This document shows positions 1 to 5,377 of a stretch of DNA of 5,377 bases, in pieces; the stretch's first letter is position 1, and the number at the start of each line of letters is the position of its first letter. The stretch lies in NCBI RefSeq assembly GCF_000725625.1, contig NZ_JOHS01000101.1, positions 1 to 5,377 on the forward strand. The letters run 5' to 3'. This stretch comes from Streptomyces sp. NRRL F-6676 (GTDB lineage Bacteria; Actinomycetota; Actinomycetes; Streptomycetales; Streptomycetaceae). The notes beneath the pieces were generated by a model that was not told the DNA's origin, made no database searches, and saw only the letters and a list, made by a program, of their open reading frames with translations. The translations under genes were made by a program, and so were the position numbers.

Positions 1-330
1 CACCGCGCCGATGGCGCCGCGCACGAGGTCGTCCCACATGAACCAGAAGCGGTCCTGGCCGGGCGTGCCGAACAGGTAGAGGATCAGGTCCTGGTCGAGG
101 GTGATGCGGCCGAAGTCCATGGCCACCGTGGTGGTGGTCTTGTCCCCGGTGTGGGTCAGGTCGTCGATGCCGGCCGAAGCGGACGTCATGACGGCCTCTG
201 TGCGCAGCGGGTTGATCTCCGAGACGGCGCCGACGAACGTGGTCTTGCCCACGCCGAAGCCGCCCGCCACCACGATCTTCGCGGACGTGGTGGAGCGGGA
301 AGGCCCTCCGCTAGAGCTTGCGAAGTCCAC
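1..330 (-). CDS. cvnD: CvnD, conservon small P-loop GTPase (N-terminal 110 residues; truncated by window edge)
   Basis: This is the switch GTPase of the conservon, a cytoplasmic protein that joins CvnA, CvnB and CvnC at the membrane. The visible 110 residues start VDFASSSGGPSRS and reach a Walker A/G1 loop GGFGVGKTT (about residues 23-31, lysine 29). A threonine-rich switch I stretch (DKTTTT, 63-68) follows, then the G3 region LFGTPGQDRF (86-95). In G3 the usual aspartate of DxxG is glycine, while the PGQ is kept; to my knowledge this is common in the MglA/CvnD-like bacterial GTPases. The GTG start at 330 is chosen because the family pattern begins there and AAAGGG lies 6 nt upstream. The gene overlaps the end of cvnC by 20 nt, which suggests translational coupling. 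The rest of the protein, about 80-90 residues judging by family size, lies beyond base 1. Whether a cvnE cytochrome P450 follows cannot be seen. Confidence 0.93.
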   Translation of the reverse strand, partial: MDFASSSGGPSRSTTSAKIVVAGGFGVGKTTFVGAVSEINPLRTEAVMTSASAGIDDLTHTGDKTTTTVAMDFGRITLDQDLILYLFGTPGQDRFWFMWDDLVRGAIGAV

Positions 331-880
331 TGAGCACCCTTTCGAGCAAAGTCACGTCTGGCTGTCCGCCGGCGCTCTCGTCGCCGCCGGGCTGATGAAT
401 GGCGACCAGGCCCGCCTCCGCCAAGTCGGCGACGAGGATCCTGGCCACGCCGAGAGGGATCGTCAGGAGGGCCGAGATCTCGGCGACCGACTTGATTTCC
501 CGGCAGAGTTGGCAGATCCGCTGATGCTCGGGCAACTGGCCCTGCATCTGGTGCGGCTGTGCGGTGGTGTGCACCAGCGCCTCGATGGCGAGCTGGTAGC
601 GGGGCCTGGTGCGGCCGCCCGTCATGGCGTACGGGCGCACCAGGGGGTTCGACGCCCCCGCGGGCGCCGGCTCGGGGCTGCGTCGCTGCGGCTGCACGGG
701 CTGGATGCGCGGTGCCGAGGGCTGGTCGTACGGCGACGGACCGGGACCCTGCGGCGGGTACGGCGAGCCGTGCCGGGGGGTGGAGGAGAAGTCGTACCGG
801 TGCCCCGAGCCGTCGCCGTGGCCCTGCTGGGGGCCGTACGACCAGCTCTGCGAAGGCGAACCGCCTGGGGGTGTTGTCAC
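311..880 (-). CDS. cvnC: CvnC, DUF742 conservon protein
   Basis: This 189-residue protein is the DUF742 member of the conservon, a cytoplasmic adaptor thought to act with CvnB and CvnD; its biochemical activity is not established. Residues 1-75 are low-complexity and rich in Pro, Gly, Gln and Tyr, so probably disordered. The DUF742 domain begins at SNPLVRPYAMTGGRTRPRY (77-95), a hallmark of the family. A second segment, about 116-161, contains ICQLCREIKSVAEISALL and then LGVARILVADLAEAGLVAIH, which reads like a winged-helix fold. The C-terminus (DVTLLERVLSGLRKL) is amphipathic. C123 and C126 form a CxxC. The GTG start at 880 is preferred over the in-frame codon at 910 because a strong GGAGGAGGAG lies 5 nt upstream of it. 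The gene is 97 nt downstream of cvnB and overlaps cvnD by 20 nt. Confidence 0.95.
   Translation of the reverse strand: MTTPPGGSPSQSWSYGPQQGHGDGSGHRYDFSSTPRHGSPYPPQGPGPSPYDQPSAPRIQPVQPQRRSPEPAPAGASNPLVRPYAMTGGRTRPRYQLAIEALVHTTAQPHQMQGQLPEHQRICQLCREIKSVAEISALLTIPLGVARILVADLAEAGLVAIHQPGGDESAGGQPDVTLLERVLSGLRKL
337..342 (-). promoter_or_regulatory. Ribosome binding site of cvnD, inside cvnC
   Basis: AAAGGG on the minus strand lies 6 nt before the GTG start of cvnD, within the last codons of cvnC. It supports the start at 330 and coupled translation of the two genes. Confidence 0.55.
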
Positions 881-885
881 GATCT

Positions 886-895
886 CTCCTCCTCC
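886..895 (-). promoter_or_regulatory. Strong ribosome binding site of cvnC
   Basis: GGAGGAGGAG on the minus strand ends 5 nt before GTG 880. It is the strongest Shine-Dalgarno match of the operon and fixes the start of cvnC. It may let cvnC-cvnD be translated independently of cvnB. Confidence 0.8.
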
Positions 896-927
896 GACTG
901 TGCCGGGCACCCAACCCTGTGGAAGCC

Positions 928-957
928 GCGTCCCGAAACCTTACGGCCCCGGGACGC
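928..957 (-). other. Hairpin in the cvnB-cvnC gap
   Basis: GCGTCCCG and CGGGACGC form a perfect 8-bp inverted repeat around a 14-nt loop, between the cvnB stop and the cvnC ribosome binding site. No run of T follows on the minus strand, so it is not a standard intrinsic terminator. It could be an RNA-processing or stability element, an attenuator, or a protein site. The pairing is seen directly; the role is inference. Confidence 0.5.
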
Positions 958-977
958 CAAGACGCACGGTCCGTTTG

Positions 978-1400
978 TCAGTTGAGAAGGCTCCCCTGGA
1001 GCTCCGCACGGAGATCGGGTGTCAGCACCGTACCGGCACGGTCCACCAGGAGGGCCATCTCGTACCCGATGAGGCCGATGTCCGCCTCCGGGTGTGCGAG
1101 AACCGCGAGGGAGGAGCCGTCGGAAATGGACATGATGAACAGGAATCCCCGCTCCATCTCCACAACCGTCTGATTCACGCTCCCGCCCTCGAAGATGCGG
1201 GAGGCACCCGCGGTCAGCGAGGTCAGACCCGACGCGACGGCCGCCAGCTGGTCGGCGCGGTCGCGGGGGAAACCTTCGGACATCGCCAGAAGGAGGCCGT
1301 CGGCGGAGACCACCACCGTGTGGGACACCCCCGGGGTGTTGTCCACGAAGTTGGTGATCAACCAGTTCAGGTTCTGTGCCGCCTGGCTCATCGGGCTCAC
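978..1400 (-). CDS. cvnB: CvnB, Roadblock/LC7-domain conservon protein
   Basis: This 140-residue protein is almost entirely one Roadblock/LC7 domain (about residues 12-105), the fold found with small GTPases such as the MglB partner of MglA. In conservons CvnB is taken to bridge CvnA and CvnD. It runs from MSQAAQNLNWLITNFVDN through the strand-helix core VVVSADGLLLAMSEGFPRDR, a central helix with LAAVASGLTSL, and GGSVNQTVVEMERGFLFIM. It has no membrane segment or signal peptide. I chose GTG 1400 because AGGAG stands 7 nt before it. ATG 1391, three codons inside, gives 137 residues and is the alternative, but its spacing to AGGAG is 16 nt. The start is separated from the cvnA stop by 1 nt, so translation is probably coupled. 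Confidence 0.96.
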   Translation of the reverse strand: MSPMSQAAQNLNWLITNFVDNTPGVSHTVVVSADGLLLAMSEGFPRDRADQLAAVASGLTSLTAGASRIFEGGSVNQTVVEMERGFLFIMSISDGSSLAVLAHPEADIGLIGYEMALLVDRAGTVLTPDLRAELQGSLLN

Positions 1401-1401
1401 A

Positions 1402-4400
1402 CTAACGCTCCTGGTTGTAGGTGCTGTCAGGGCCACTGTGTTCATTCGTCGTGGCCTGACCGTTCTTGTCACTTCCTGCGCTGCGTCCCCGCTGGACACC
1501 CCGGCGCAGGTTGCTCAGCCTGCCCCGTACGTCCTCGGGGGCGCGGGAGACCTGTGGGCCCCCCTGCTCGGTGGGTTCCGCGGCGCCCTCCATGAGGTTC
1601 GCCTTGGGCACCCGGCGCGGCAGCCCGGAGGCGGTCACCCCGCCCGCCTTGGGCTTGCGGAGCTGGGAGGCGTGCTGCCAGCGCTCGTCGTTGGCCGAGC
1701 GCCAGTCGCCGCCCGGCTCCACCGGCGCCGCCGGCGATTCGGGTGCCGCCGTCCGCTGTCGCGCCCCGGCGCCGTTCACACCGCTCGCGGTGGTGCCGCG
1801 GCGGGGCAGTCCGGCGTCGGTCAGCTGATGGCCGGCGGTGGGGGCCGGCCCCGGACGGTCGAAGCCTACGCGGTCGGGCTCGGCCACGTCAGCGGCCTGC
1901 GAGGATTCCGTTTCCGGAGCGTAGTCGGAGTGATATCCGCCCGAGAACTCGTCCTGCTGCGGCCAGTTCTCCTGGTAGGCGCCGTTGTCGAGACCCGTAC
2001 GCGTATCCGCGGCCGCGGCTCCGGTGGGCGTCTGCGCGTCCTGGGCGGGCTCCGCATACGGCTGCTCCGGGTAGCCGCCGTGCACCGGGAACTCCCCGCC
2101 GGGAGCGGGAGCCGACCCCTGCGCGTAATACGTCTCGCCGTACGCGGGCTGCTGCGGCTGCTCGTACGCGTCCTGGCGGTCGTAGCCCGGCCGCTGCTGG
2201 TCGTAGCCCGTGGCCGGGTCGGCGTAGCCCTGGTCCGGCGCGTAGGCCGCGGGTGTCTCCGGGTAGGAGCCGTCCTGGCCGCCCTGCCCGTTGTCGTAGG
2301 CGGACTGCTGGGCCTCGTACTGCGCGGTGAAGTCGTCCGGGTACGGCTGCTGCGCCTGGGCGTGCTCGGGGTTCTCCGCCGCGGGCTCGCCCTGGGTCTG
2401 CGCCTCCAGCGCGGCCCGGCGCTCGCCGCGGGCCAGGGAGCGGCCGACCGGGTCCAGGTCGCGGAGGTCGTCGGGGGCGTCGGCGTAGCGGCTGTCGTCG
2501 AAGCCGAGTTCGGCGGCGGTGCGCTGCTGCGGGCCGCCGAAGTTCTCGCCGGGGAAGGGCTGCTCCGGGATGAGCTGGGAGACGGTGAACTCGCCGCCGC
2601 CCTGCCGCGCGGTCTCGCCGCCGCCGCCGTGCGTGATCGCGTCCGGCAGCATGACCAGCGAGGTGGTGCCGGCCTGCTCGCCCGAGGGGCGCAGCTGGAC
2701 CCGGATGCCGTGCCGGTCGGCGAGCCGGCCGACCACGAACAGGCCCATGCGCTGGGAGATCGCCACGTCCACGGTGGGCGGGTTGGCCAGCTTGTGGTTG
2801 ATGTCGGCGAAGTCCTCGGCGGTCAGACCGATGCCCTTGTCGTGGATCTCGGTCATGATCCGGCCGTCGGGCAGCCGGGTCGCGGTCACCCGGACCTTGG
2901 TCTGCGGGGAGGAGAACGTGGTGGCGTTCTCCAGCAGCTCGGCGAGCAGGTGCACGAGGTCGGTCACCGCGCGGCCGTGGATCTCGGCCTCGGGGACGCC
3001 GGACAGCTCGATGCGCTCGTACTGCTCCACCTCGGAGGAGGCGGCGCGCAACACGTCGACCAGCGGGACCGGCTGGTCCCAGCGGCGGCCCGGCTCCTCG
3101 CCGGCGAGGACGAGGAGGTTCTCGCCGTTGCGCCGCATACGGGTGGCGAGGTGGTCCAGCCGGAAGAGGCTCTCCAGCTGGTCCGGGTCGGCCTCGCTGT
3201 TCTCCAGGTCGGTGATCAGGGTGAGCTGGCCCTCGATCAGCGACTGGTTGCGGCGCGAGAGATTGGTGAAGATCGCGTTGATGTTGCCCCGCAGCAGGGC
3301 CTGCTCGGCGGCGAGCCGCACGGCCTCGCGGTGCACCTGGTCGAAGGCGCGGGCGACCTCGCCGATCTCGTCCGTGGTGGTGATCGGGATGGGCGCCACC
3401 CGGGTGTCGACCCGGCCGGGGTCGGTCCGCGAGAGCTGGTCGACCAGCATCGGCAGCCGCTGCTCGGCCACGCCGAACGCGGCGTTGCGCAGCCGGCGCA
3501 TCGAGCGGCTCATCTGCCGGGCCATGAGCCCGGCCAGCAGGAACGCGGCCAGGAGGGCGATGACCACGATGCCGCCGGTGATGAACGCGGACTGCTTGGC
3601 GTCGTCGGCGATGGCGGAGGCGTCCGTCACCGCGTTGTCGGCGAGGTCCGACTCGATCTTGCGGTAGGCGTCGTACTTGAGGGTGTTCACCCCCCACCAG
3701 TTCTGCGCCGTGATGCCCTTGGCGGCGAGCTGGGCGCGGGCCGCCTGGTCGGTGGAGGGCAGCGTGGCCAGCGCCGAGACCATCTTGGTGGTGTCGGTGG
3801 GCGGCGGGACGTAGGTCTCGCCCTGGGCCGCGGCCGCGTCGGCGGCCTTCTTGGCCTGCTCCTGCCCGTCCGCCTTCAGCTGGGACTTGGCGGCGTCCAG
3901 CTTGGCGGCGTCCTGCTCGGTGCCGCCGCCGAGGTACTCCTCGACGGCGATGTTCTCCAGATAGGCGTAGGAAGAGAGCGCCACCCGCTGCTTGCCCAGG
4001 CTGTCCTCGGACGTGCCCGGCTTGACCAGCAGATGCGTGCCGATGGACCGCTCCAGCGACAGCGCCGCCTTGGTCAGCGAGATGGCGTAGACGGTACGGC
4101 CGTAGCTGGTGATGTTGCCGGTGCCGAGGCCGAGTTCGTTGGCGAACTCCATCAGCGGGTGGGCGACCTCGACATAGCCCTCCTCGGTCTGCACGCCGGT
4201 GAGCTTGGAGGTGTACGCGGCCTGGCGCAGCGGGACGAGCCCGGTCTCGGACTTGCGGAAGATGGCGAGCCGGCGCTCCAGGCCCGGCTTGTGCGGCATG
4301 CCCTTGGCGGCCTGGTCGAAGGCGTCGGCGGCCTGGTCCGTGTTGGCGCGGACCTGGACGACGGTGGAGTCCTTGGCCCCCTTGCCCTGGAGCAGGGGAG

Positions 4401-4734
4401 CGGCGGAGACGTCCCGTTCCTGGTAGAGGGCGTCGGCGTAGGTGAGGGAGGCGCGCACCAGGCGGGCGGTGCTCTCGGCGTCCCGGGCCTCGTTCCAGGT
4501 GTCGATCGAACTCTTCACCTGGAAGCCGCCCATGACCAGACCGACCCCCACGGGTATGAGGAGGATCGCGTTCAGCCGGGTGGGCACGCGCCAGTTCCGG
4601 GGGGAGAGGCGGCCGCCGGACTTGGGCGGCGCCGTCGGTTCCGGTCCGGAAACCTGTGCGGGCGCCGCTCCGCGCGGCGGCGGGGTGAAGTTGCCCCGTG
4701 CCGACGGCTCGGGACCGTTCTTGCTTCGCCTCAC
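1402..4734 (-). CDS. cvnA: CvnA, membrane sensor histidine-kinase-like protein with nitrate/nitrite-sensor-type domain
   Basis: This 1110-residue protein is the membrane sensor of the conservon. Residues 1-47 are a Pro/Arg-rich cytoplasmic lead. TM1 is about 55-72 (NAILLIPVGVGLVMGGF). An all-helical extracytoplasmic domain of about 310 residues (73-383) matches the nitrate/nitrite-sensing (NIT) type in size and position. TM2 is about 384-405. A HAMP-like linker follows, with TDEIGEVARAFDQVHRE at 454-470. The kinase part has an H-box-like LDHLATRMRRNGENL (526-540, H528), an N box ELLENATTFSS (599-609, N603), a G1 box HDKGIGL (631-637) and a further glycine motif near MGLFVVGRLADRHG (663-676). 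The last 400 residues are low-complexity with two GLPRR motifs. GTG 4734 is preferred over ATG 4890: the extra 52 codons have no family-like sequence and overlap the control region, and GAGAGG lies 11 nt before the GTG. I noticed no in-frame TTA (bldA) codon. No response regulator is nearby, so phosphotransfer is doubtful. Confidence 0.94.
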   Translation of the reverse strand: MRRSKNGPEPSARGNFTPPPRGAAPAQVSGPEPTAPPKSGGRLSPRNWRVPTRLNAILLIPVGVGLVMGGFQVKSSIDTWNEARDAESTARLVRASLTYADALYQERDVSAAPLLQGKGAKDSTVVQVRANTDQAADAFDQAAKGMPHKPGLERRLAIFRKSETGLVPLRQAAYTSKLTGVQTEEGYVEVAHPLMEFANELGLGTGNITSYGRTVYAISLTKAALSLERSIGTHLLVKPGTSEDSLGKQRVALSSYAYLENIAVEEYLGGGTEQDAAKLDAAKSQLKADGQEQAKKAADAAAAQGETYVPPPTDTTKMVSALATLPSTDQAARAQLAAKGITAQNWWGVNTLKYDAYRKIESDLADNAVTDASAIADDAKQSAFITGGIVVIALLAAFLLAGLMARQMSRSMRRLRNAAFGVAEQRLPMLVDQLSRTDPGRVDTRVAPIPITTTDEIGEVARAFDQVHREAVRLAAEQALLRGNINAIFTNLSRRNQSLIEGQLTLITDLENSEADPDQLESLFRLDHLATRMRRNGENLLVLAGEEPGRRWDQPVPLVDVLRAASSEVEQYERIELSGVPEAEIHGRAVTDLVHLLAELLENATTFSSPQTKVRVTATRLPDGRIMTEIHDKGIGLTAEDFADINHKLANPPTVDVAISQRMGLFVVGRLADRHGIRVQLRPSGEQAGTTSLVMLPDAITHGGGGETARQGGGEFTVSQLIPEQPFPGENFGGPQQRTAAELGFDDSRYADAPDDLRDLDPVGRSLARGERRAALEAQTQGEPAAENPEHAQAQQPYPDDFTAQYEAQQSAYDNGQGGQDGSYPETPAAYAPDQGYADPATGYDQQRPGYDRQDAYEQPQQPAYGETYYAQGSAPAPGGEFPVHGGYPEQPYAEPAQDAQTPTGAAAADTRTGLDNGAYQENWPQQDEFSGGYHSDYAPETESSQAADVAEPDRVGFDRPGPAPTAGHQLTDAGLPRRGTTASGVNGAGARQRTAAPESPAAPVEPGGDWRSANDERWQHASQLRKPKAGGVTASGLPRRVPKANLMEGAAEPTEQGGPQVSRAPEDVRGRLSNLRRGVQRGRSAGSDKNGQATTNEHSGPDSTYNQER
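1408..1412 (-). promoter_or_regulatory. Ribosome binding site of cvnB, inside the last codons of cvnA
   Basis: AGGAG on the minus strand, 7 nt before GTG 1400. It favours GTG over the downstream ATG at 1391 and lies within the cvnA coding sequence, consistent with coupling. Confidence 0.7.
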
Positions 4735-4745
4735 TCGACCAACAA

Positions 4746-4751
4746 CCTCTC
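4746..4751 (-). promoter_or_regulatory. Probable ribosome binding site of cvnA
   Basis: GAGAGG on the minus strand with 11 nt to GTG 4734. The spacing is rather long, so cvnA may be translated less efficiently than cvnB or cvnC. It is the only purine-rich match near the start expected from the protein family. Confidence 0.45.
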
Positions 4752-4803
4752 GGCGCCGGCACCCGGTCGTGCCGCGGTGATTCCAGAGCCCTGTCGATGA
4801 ACC

Positions 4804-4824
4804 TGTACGTCGTTCTGTACGTCC
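4804..4824 (-). repeat. Tandem 9-bp direct repeat upstream of cvnA
   Basis: GACGTACAG occurs twice on the minus strand, separated by AAC, giving a 12-bp period about 70-90 bp before the cvnA start. It lies between the putative promoter and the gene. It might be a binding site for a regulator that docks in tandem, or simply part of the leader. The repeat is seen directly; function is inference. Confidence 0.45.
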
Positions 4825-4900
4825 TTGACTACTGGGCAGTTCAGGCATTCCAGCACGCGGACCTCCGCTCTTCCAAACATCGGAAAGCAACGATTCCGCG

Positions 4901-4914
4901 TGATGTAAGCATCA
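4901..4914. repeat. Small inverted repeat in the cvnA control region
   Basis: TGATG and CATCA are separated by 4 bp (TAAG), a perfect 5-bp dyad in the A/T-richer part of the gap just downstream of the terminator. It overlaps the possible -10 box, so an operator is conceivable. Arms this short can occur by chance. Confidence 0.3.
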
Positions 4915-4928
4915 GATAAATCGGTCAA
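4902..4928 (-). promoter_or_regulatory. cvnA: Weak candidate promoter for the cvnABCD operon
   Basis: TTGACC (4928-4923) is a good -35 match. TACATC (4907-4902) is a poor -10 match, and the 15-bp spacer is short. The -35 box overlaps the T tail of the preceding terminator. Its place just after the terminator and before cvnA is sensible, but the hexamers alone are weak and the true start may lie elsewhere in 4740-4925. Confidence 0.25.
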
Positions 4929-4958
4929 AAAGAGCGAGCCCCGTCAAAAGACGGGGCT
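4927..4958 (-). terminator. Intrinsic terminator of the upstream conservon
   Basis: A perfect 9-bp stem pairs AGCCCCGTC (4937-4945) with GACGGGGCT (4950-4958) around a 4-nt AAAA loop (TTTT on the minus strand). On the minus strand the stem is followed by CGCTC and five T residues (4931-4927). It lies 188 nt downstream of the stop of the upstream cvnD and before cvnA, so it should separate the two operons. On the plus strand only TTTC follows from 4958, so activity in that direction would be weaker. Confidence 0.85.
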
Positions 4959-5040
4959 TTCGTGCGCGCAGCGGCACCGAGCGACCGCGACGCGTGTCGG
5001 CGCAGACCGATTTCTACGTCTAAACGTTATGAACAACGGG

Positions 5041-5068
5041 GCCGACCGTGTCAAACACCACAGTCGGC
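5041..5068. other. Imperfect two-part hairpin downstream of the upstream cvnD
   Basis: GCCGAC (5041-5046) pairs with GTCGGC (5063-5068), and inside them GTGT (5048-5051) pairs with ACAC (5055-5058) over a CAA loop. Unpaired bases interrupt the stem. No T run follows on either strand. It could stabilise the 3' end of the upstream transcript; the role is unknown. Confidence 0.3.
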
Positions 5069-5145
5069 TCCGTCGCCTCTACGCCGGGGCTACGACAACT
5101 GCCGTACGGCGTGAATGACTTGTGTGCTGGTCTCCTCCGTGCCGG

Positions 5146-5377
5146 CTACCGCAGCCGGGCCATCAGGGCGTGCTCGACCAGGGTGATCAGGGTCGACTTG
5201 GCGTCCGCCCGGTGCCGGGCGTCCGTGGTGATGATCGGTGCGTCGGGCCCGATCTGAAGGGCCTCGCGCACCTCTTCGGGGTTGTAGGGCTGCTGGCCGT
5301 CGAAGCCGTTGAGGGCGATGACGAAGGGCAGGCCGGAGTTCTCGAAGTAGTCGACCGCGGGGAAGCAGTCGGCCAGG
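5146..5377 (-). CDS. cvnD: CvnD-type GTPase of an upstream conservon (C-terminal 76 residues; truncated by window edge)
   Basis: The visible part runs from LADCFPAVDYFENSGLPFVI to the end at HALMARLR and a TAG stop at 5148-5146. It matches the C-terminal third of a CvnD GTPase. ALNGFDG (residues 21-27 of the visible part) sits where the G4 NKxD motif belongs: the N and D are kept and the lysine is glycine. IITTDAR follows at the position of the G5 strand and loop. The final helix (STLITLVEHALMARL) is the usual GTPase C-terminal helix. Its P-loop and start lie beyond base 5377. It covers the opposite end of the protein from the CvnD at the left edge, so the two cannot be compared directly. Its transcript probably ends at the hairpin at 4927-4958. 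Confidence 0.9.
   Translation of the reverse strand, partial: LADCFPAVDYFENSGLPFVIALNGFDGQQPYNPEEVREALQIGPDAPIITTDARHRADAKSTLITLVEHALMARLR

Larger units (their letters stand above)
4735..5145. other. 411-bp intergenic region between the two conservons
   Basis: There is no convincing gene here on either strand. From right to left it holds a small imperfect hairpin (5041-5068), the terminator of the upstream operon (4927-4958), an inverted repeat (4901-4914), a direct repeat (4804-4824) and the cvnA ribosome binding site. The stretch 4871-4930 is visibly more A/T-rich than the coding DNA, as expected of a promoter region. I saw no tRNA, attachment site or insertion-sequence end. Confidence 0.7.

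Noticed and set aside
101..985. A 294-residue plus-strand open frame opposite cvnD and cvnC
   Set aside because: It is antisense to two well-supported conservon genes, and its translation is Arg/Gly-rich without family features.
1195..4800. A very long (1201-codon) open frame on the plus strand, opposite cvnA
   Set aside because: It is an antisense shadow produced by the high GC content and codon bias of cvnA. Its translation is low-complexity Val/Gly/Leu/Arg with no recognisable domain, while the minus-strand frame gives a coherent sensor protein.
4870..4886. TTCC-N7-GGAA dyad in the cvnA upstream region
   Set aside because: Four-base arms are too short to support as an operator without comparative evidence.
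4735..4890. 52-codon N-terminal extension of cvnA from ATG 4890
   Set aside because: The extra residues do not resemble a CvnA N-terminus, the stretch contains the direct repeat and probable leader, and a GTG with an upstream GAGAGG lies at the expected family start.
5048..5257. A 69-residue open frame on the plus strand at the right edge
   Set aside because: It runs antisense into the end of the upstream cvnD and has no good ribosome binding site or recognisable sequence.
1..5377. Possible mobile element, CRISPR array, phage or defence island
   Set aside because: I saw no spaced repeat array, transposase, integrase, terminal inverted repeats or tRNA. The coding content is entirely conservon genes with uniform composition.

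Overview
The window is high-GC DNA with strong G/C third-position bias, and all its genes lie on the minus strand. It looks like a streptomycete chromosome (Streptomyces or a close relative). The reason is the gene set: a conservon, the four-gene cvnA-cvnB-cvnC-cvnD operon that is repeated many times in Streptomyces genomes. I cannot name the species.

Layout in transcription order, right to left. At the right edge (5377-5146) are the last 76 codons of a CvnD-type small GTPase that ends an upstream conservon. Next comes a 411-bp gap (5145-4735). It holds a clean intrinsic terminator (stem 4937-4958 with a five-T tail on the minus strand), then a probable control region with a 9-bp direct repeat, a small inverted repeat and a weak promoter candidate. 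The second conservon follows: cvnA (4734-1402, 1110 aa membrane sensor histidine-kinase-like protein), cvnB (1400-978, 140 aa Roadblock/LC7), cvnC (880-311, 189 aa DUF742) and cvnD (330 to the left edge, first 110 residues of a P-loop GTPase). cvnA and cvnB are 1 nt apart and cvnC and cvnD overlap by 20 nt. cvnB and cvnC are separated by 97 nt containing an 8-bp hairpin.

How they work together: from work on S. coelicolor conservons, CvnA to CvnD form a membrane-associated complex compared to a eukaryotic G-protein-coupled system. CvnA senses a signal outside the cell through its nitrate/nitrite-sensor-like domain. CvnB and CvnC are adaptors, and CvnD is the switch GTPase. The signal for this copy cannot be read from the sequence. 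The tandem arrangement resembles neighbouring conservons known in S. coelicolor (I think of cvn1/cvn2, but did not verify this).

The window is therefore mainly a known, incompletely understood system rather than a new one. The points worth checking are the 400-residue low-complexity tail of CvnA with its repeated GLPRR motif, the hairpin that splits the operon into AB and CD halves, the direct repeat upstream of cvnA, and the non-canonical GTPase motifs.
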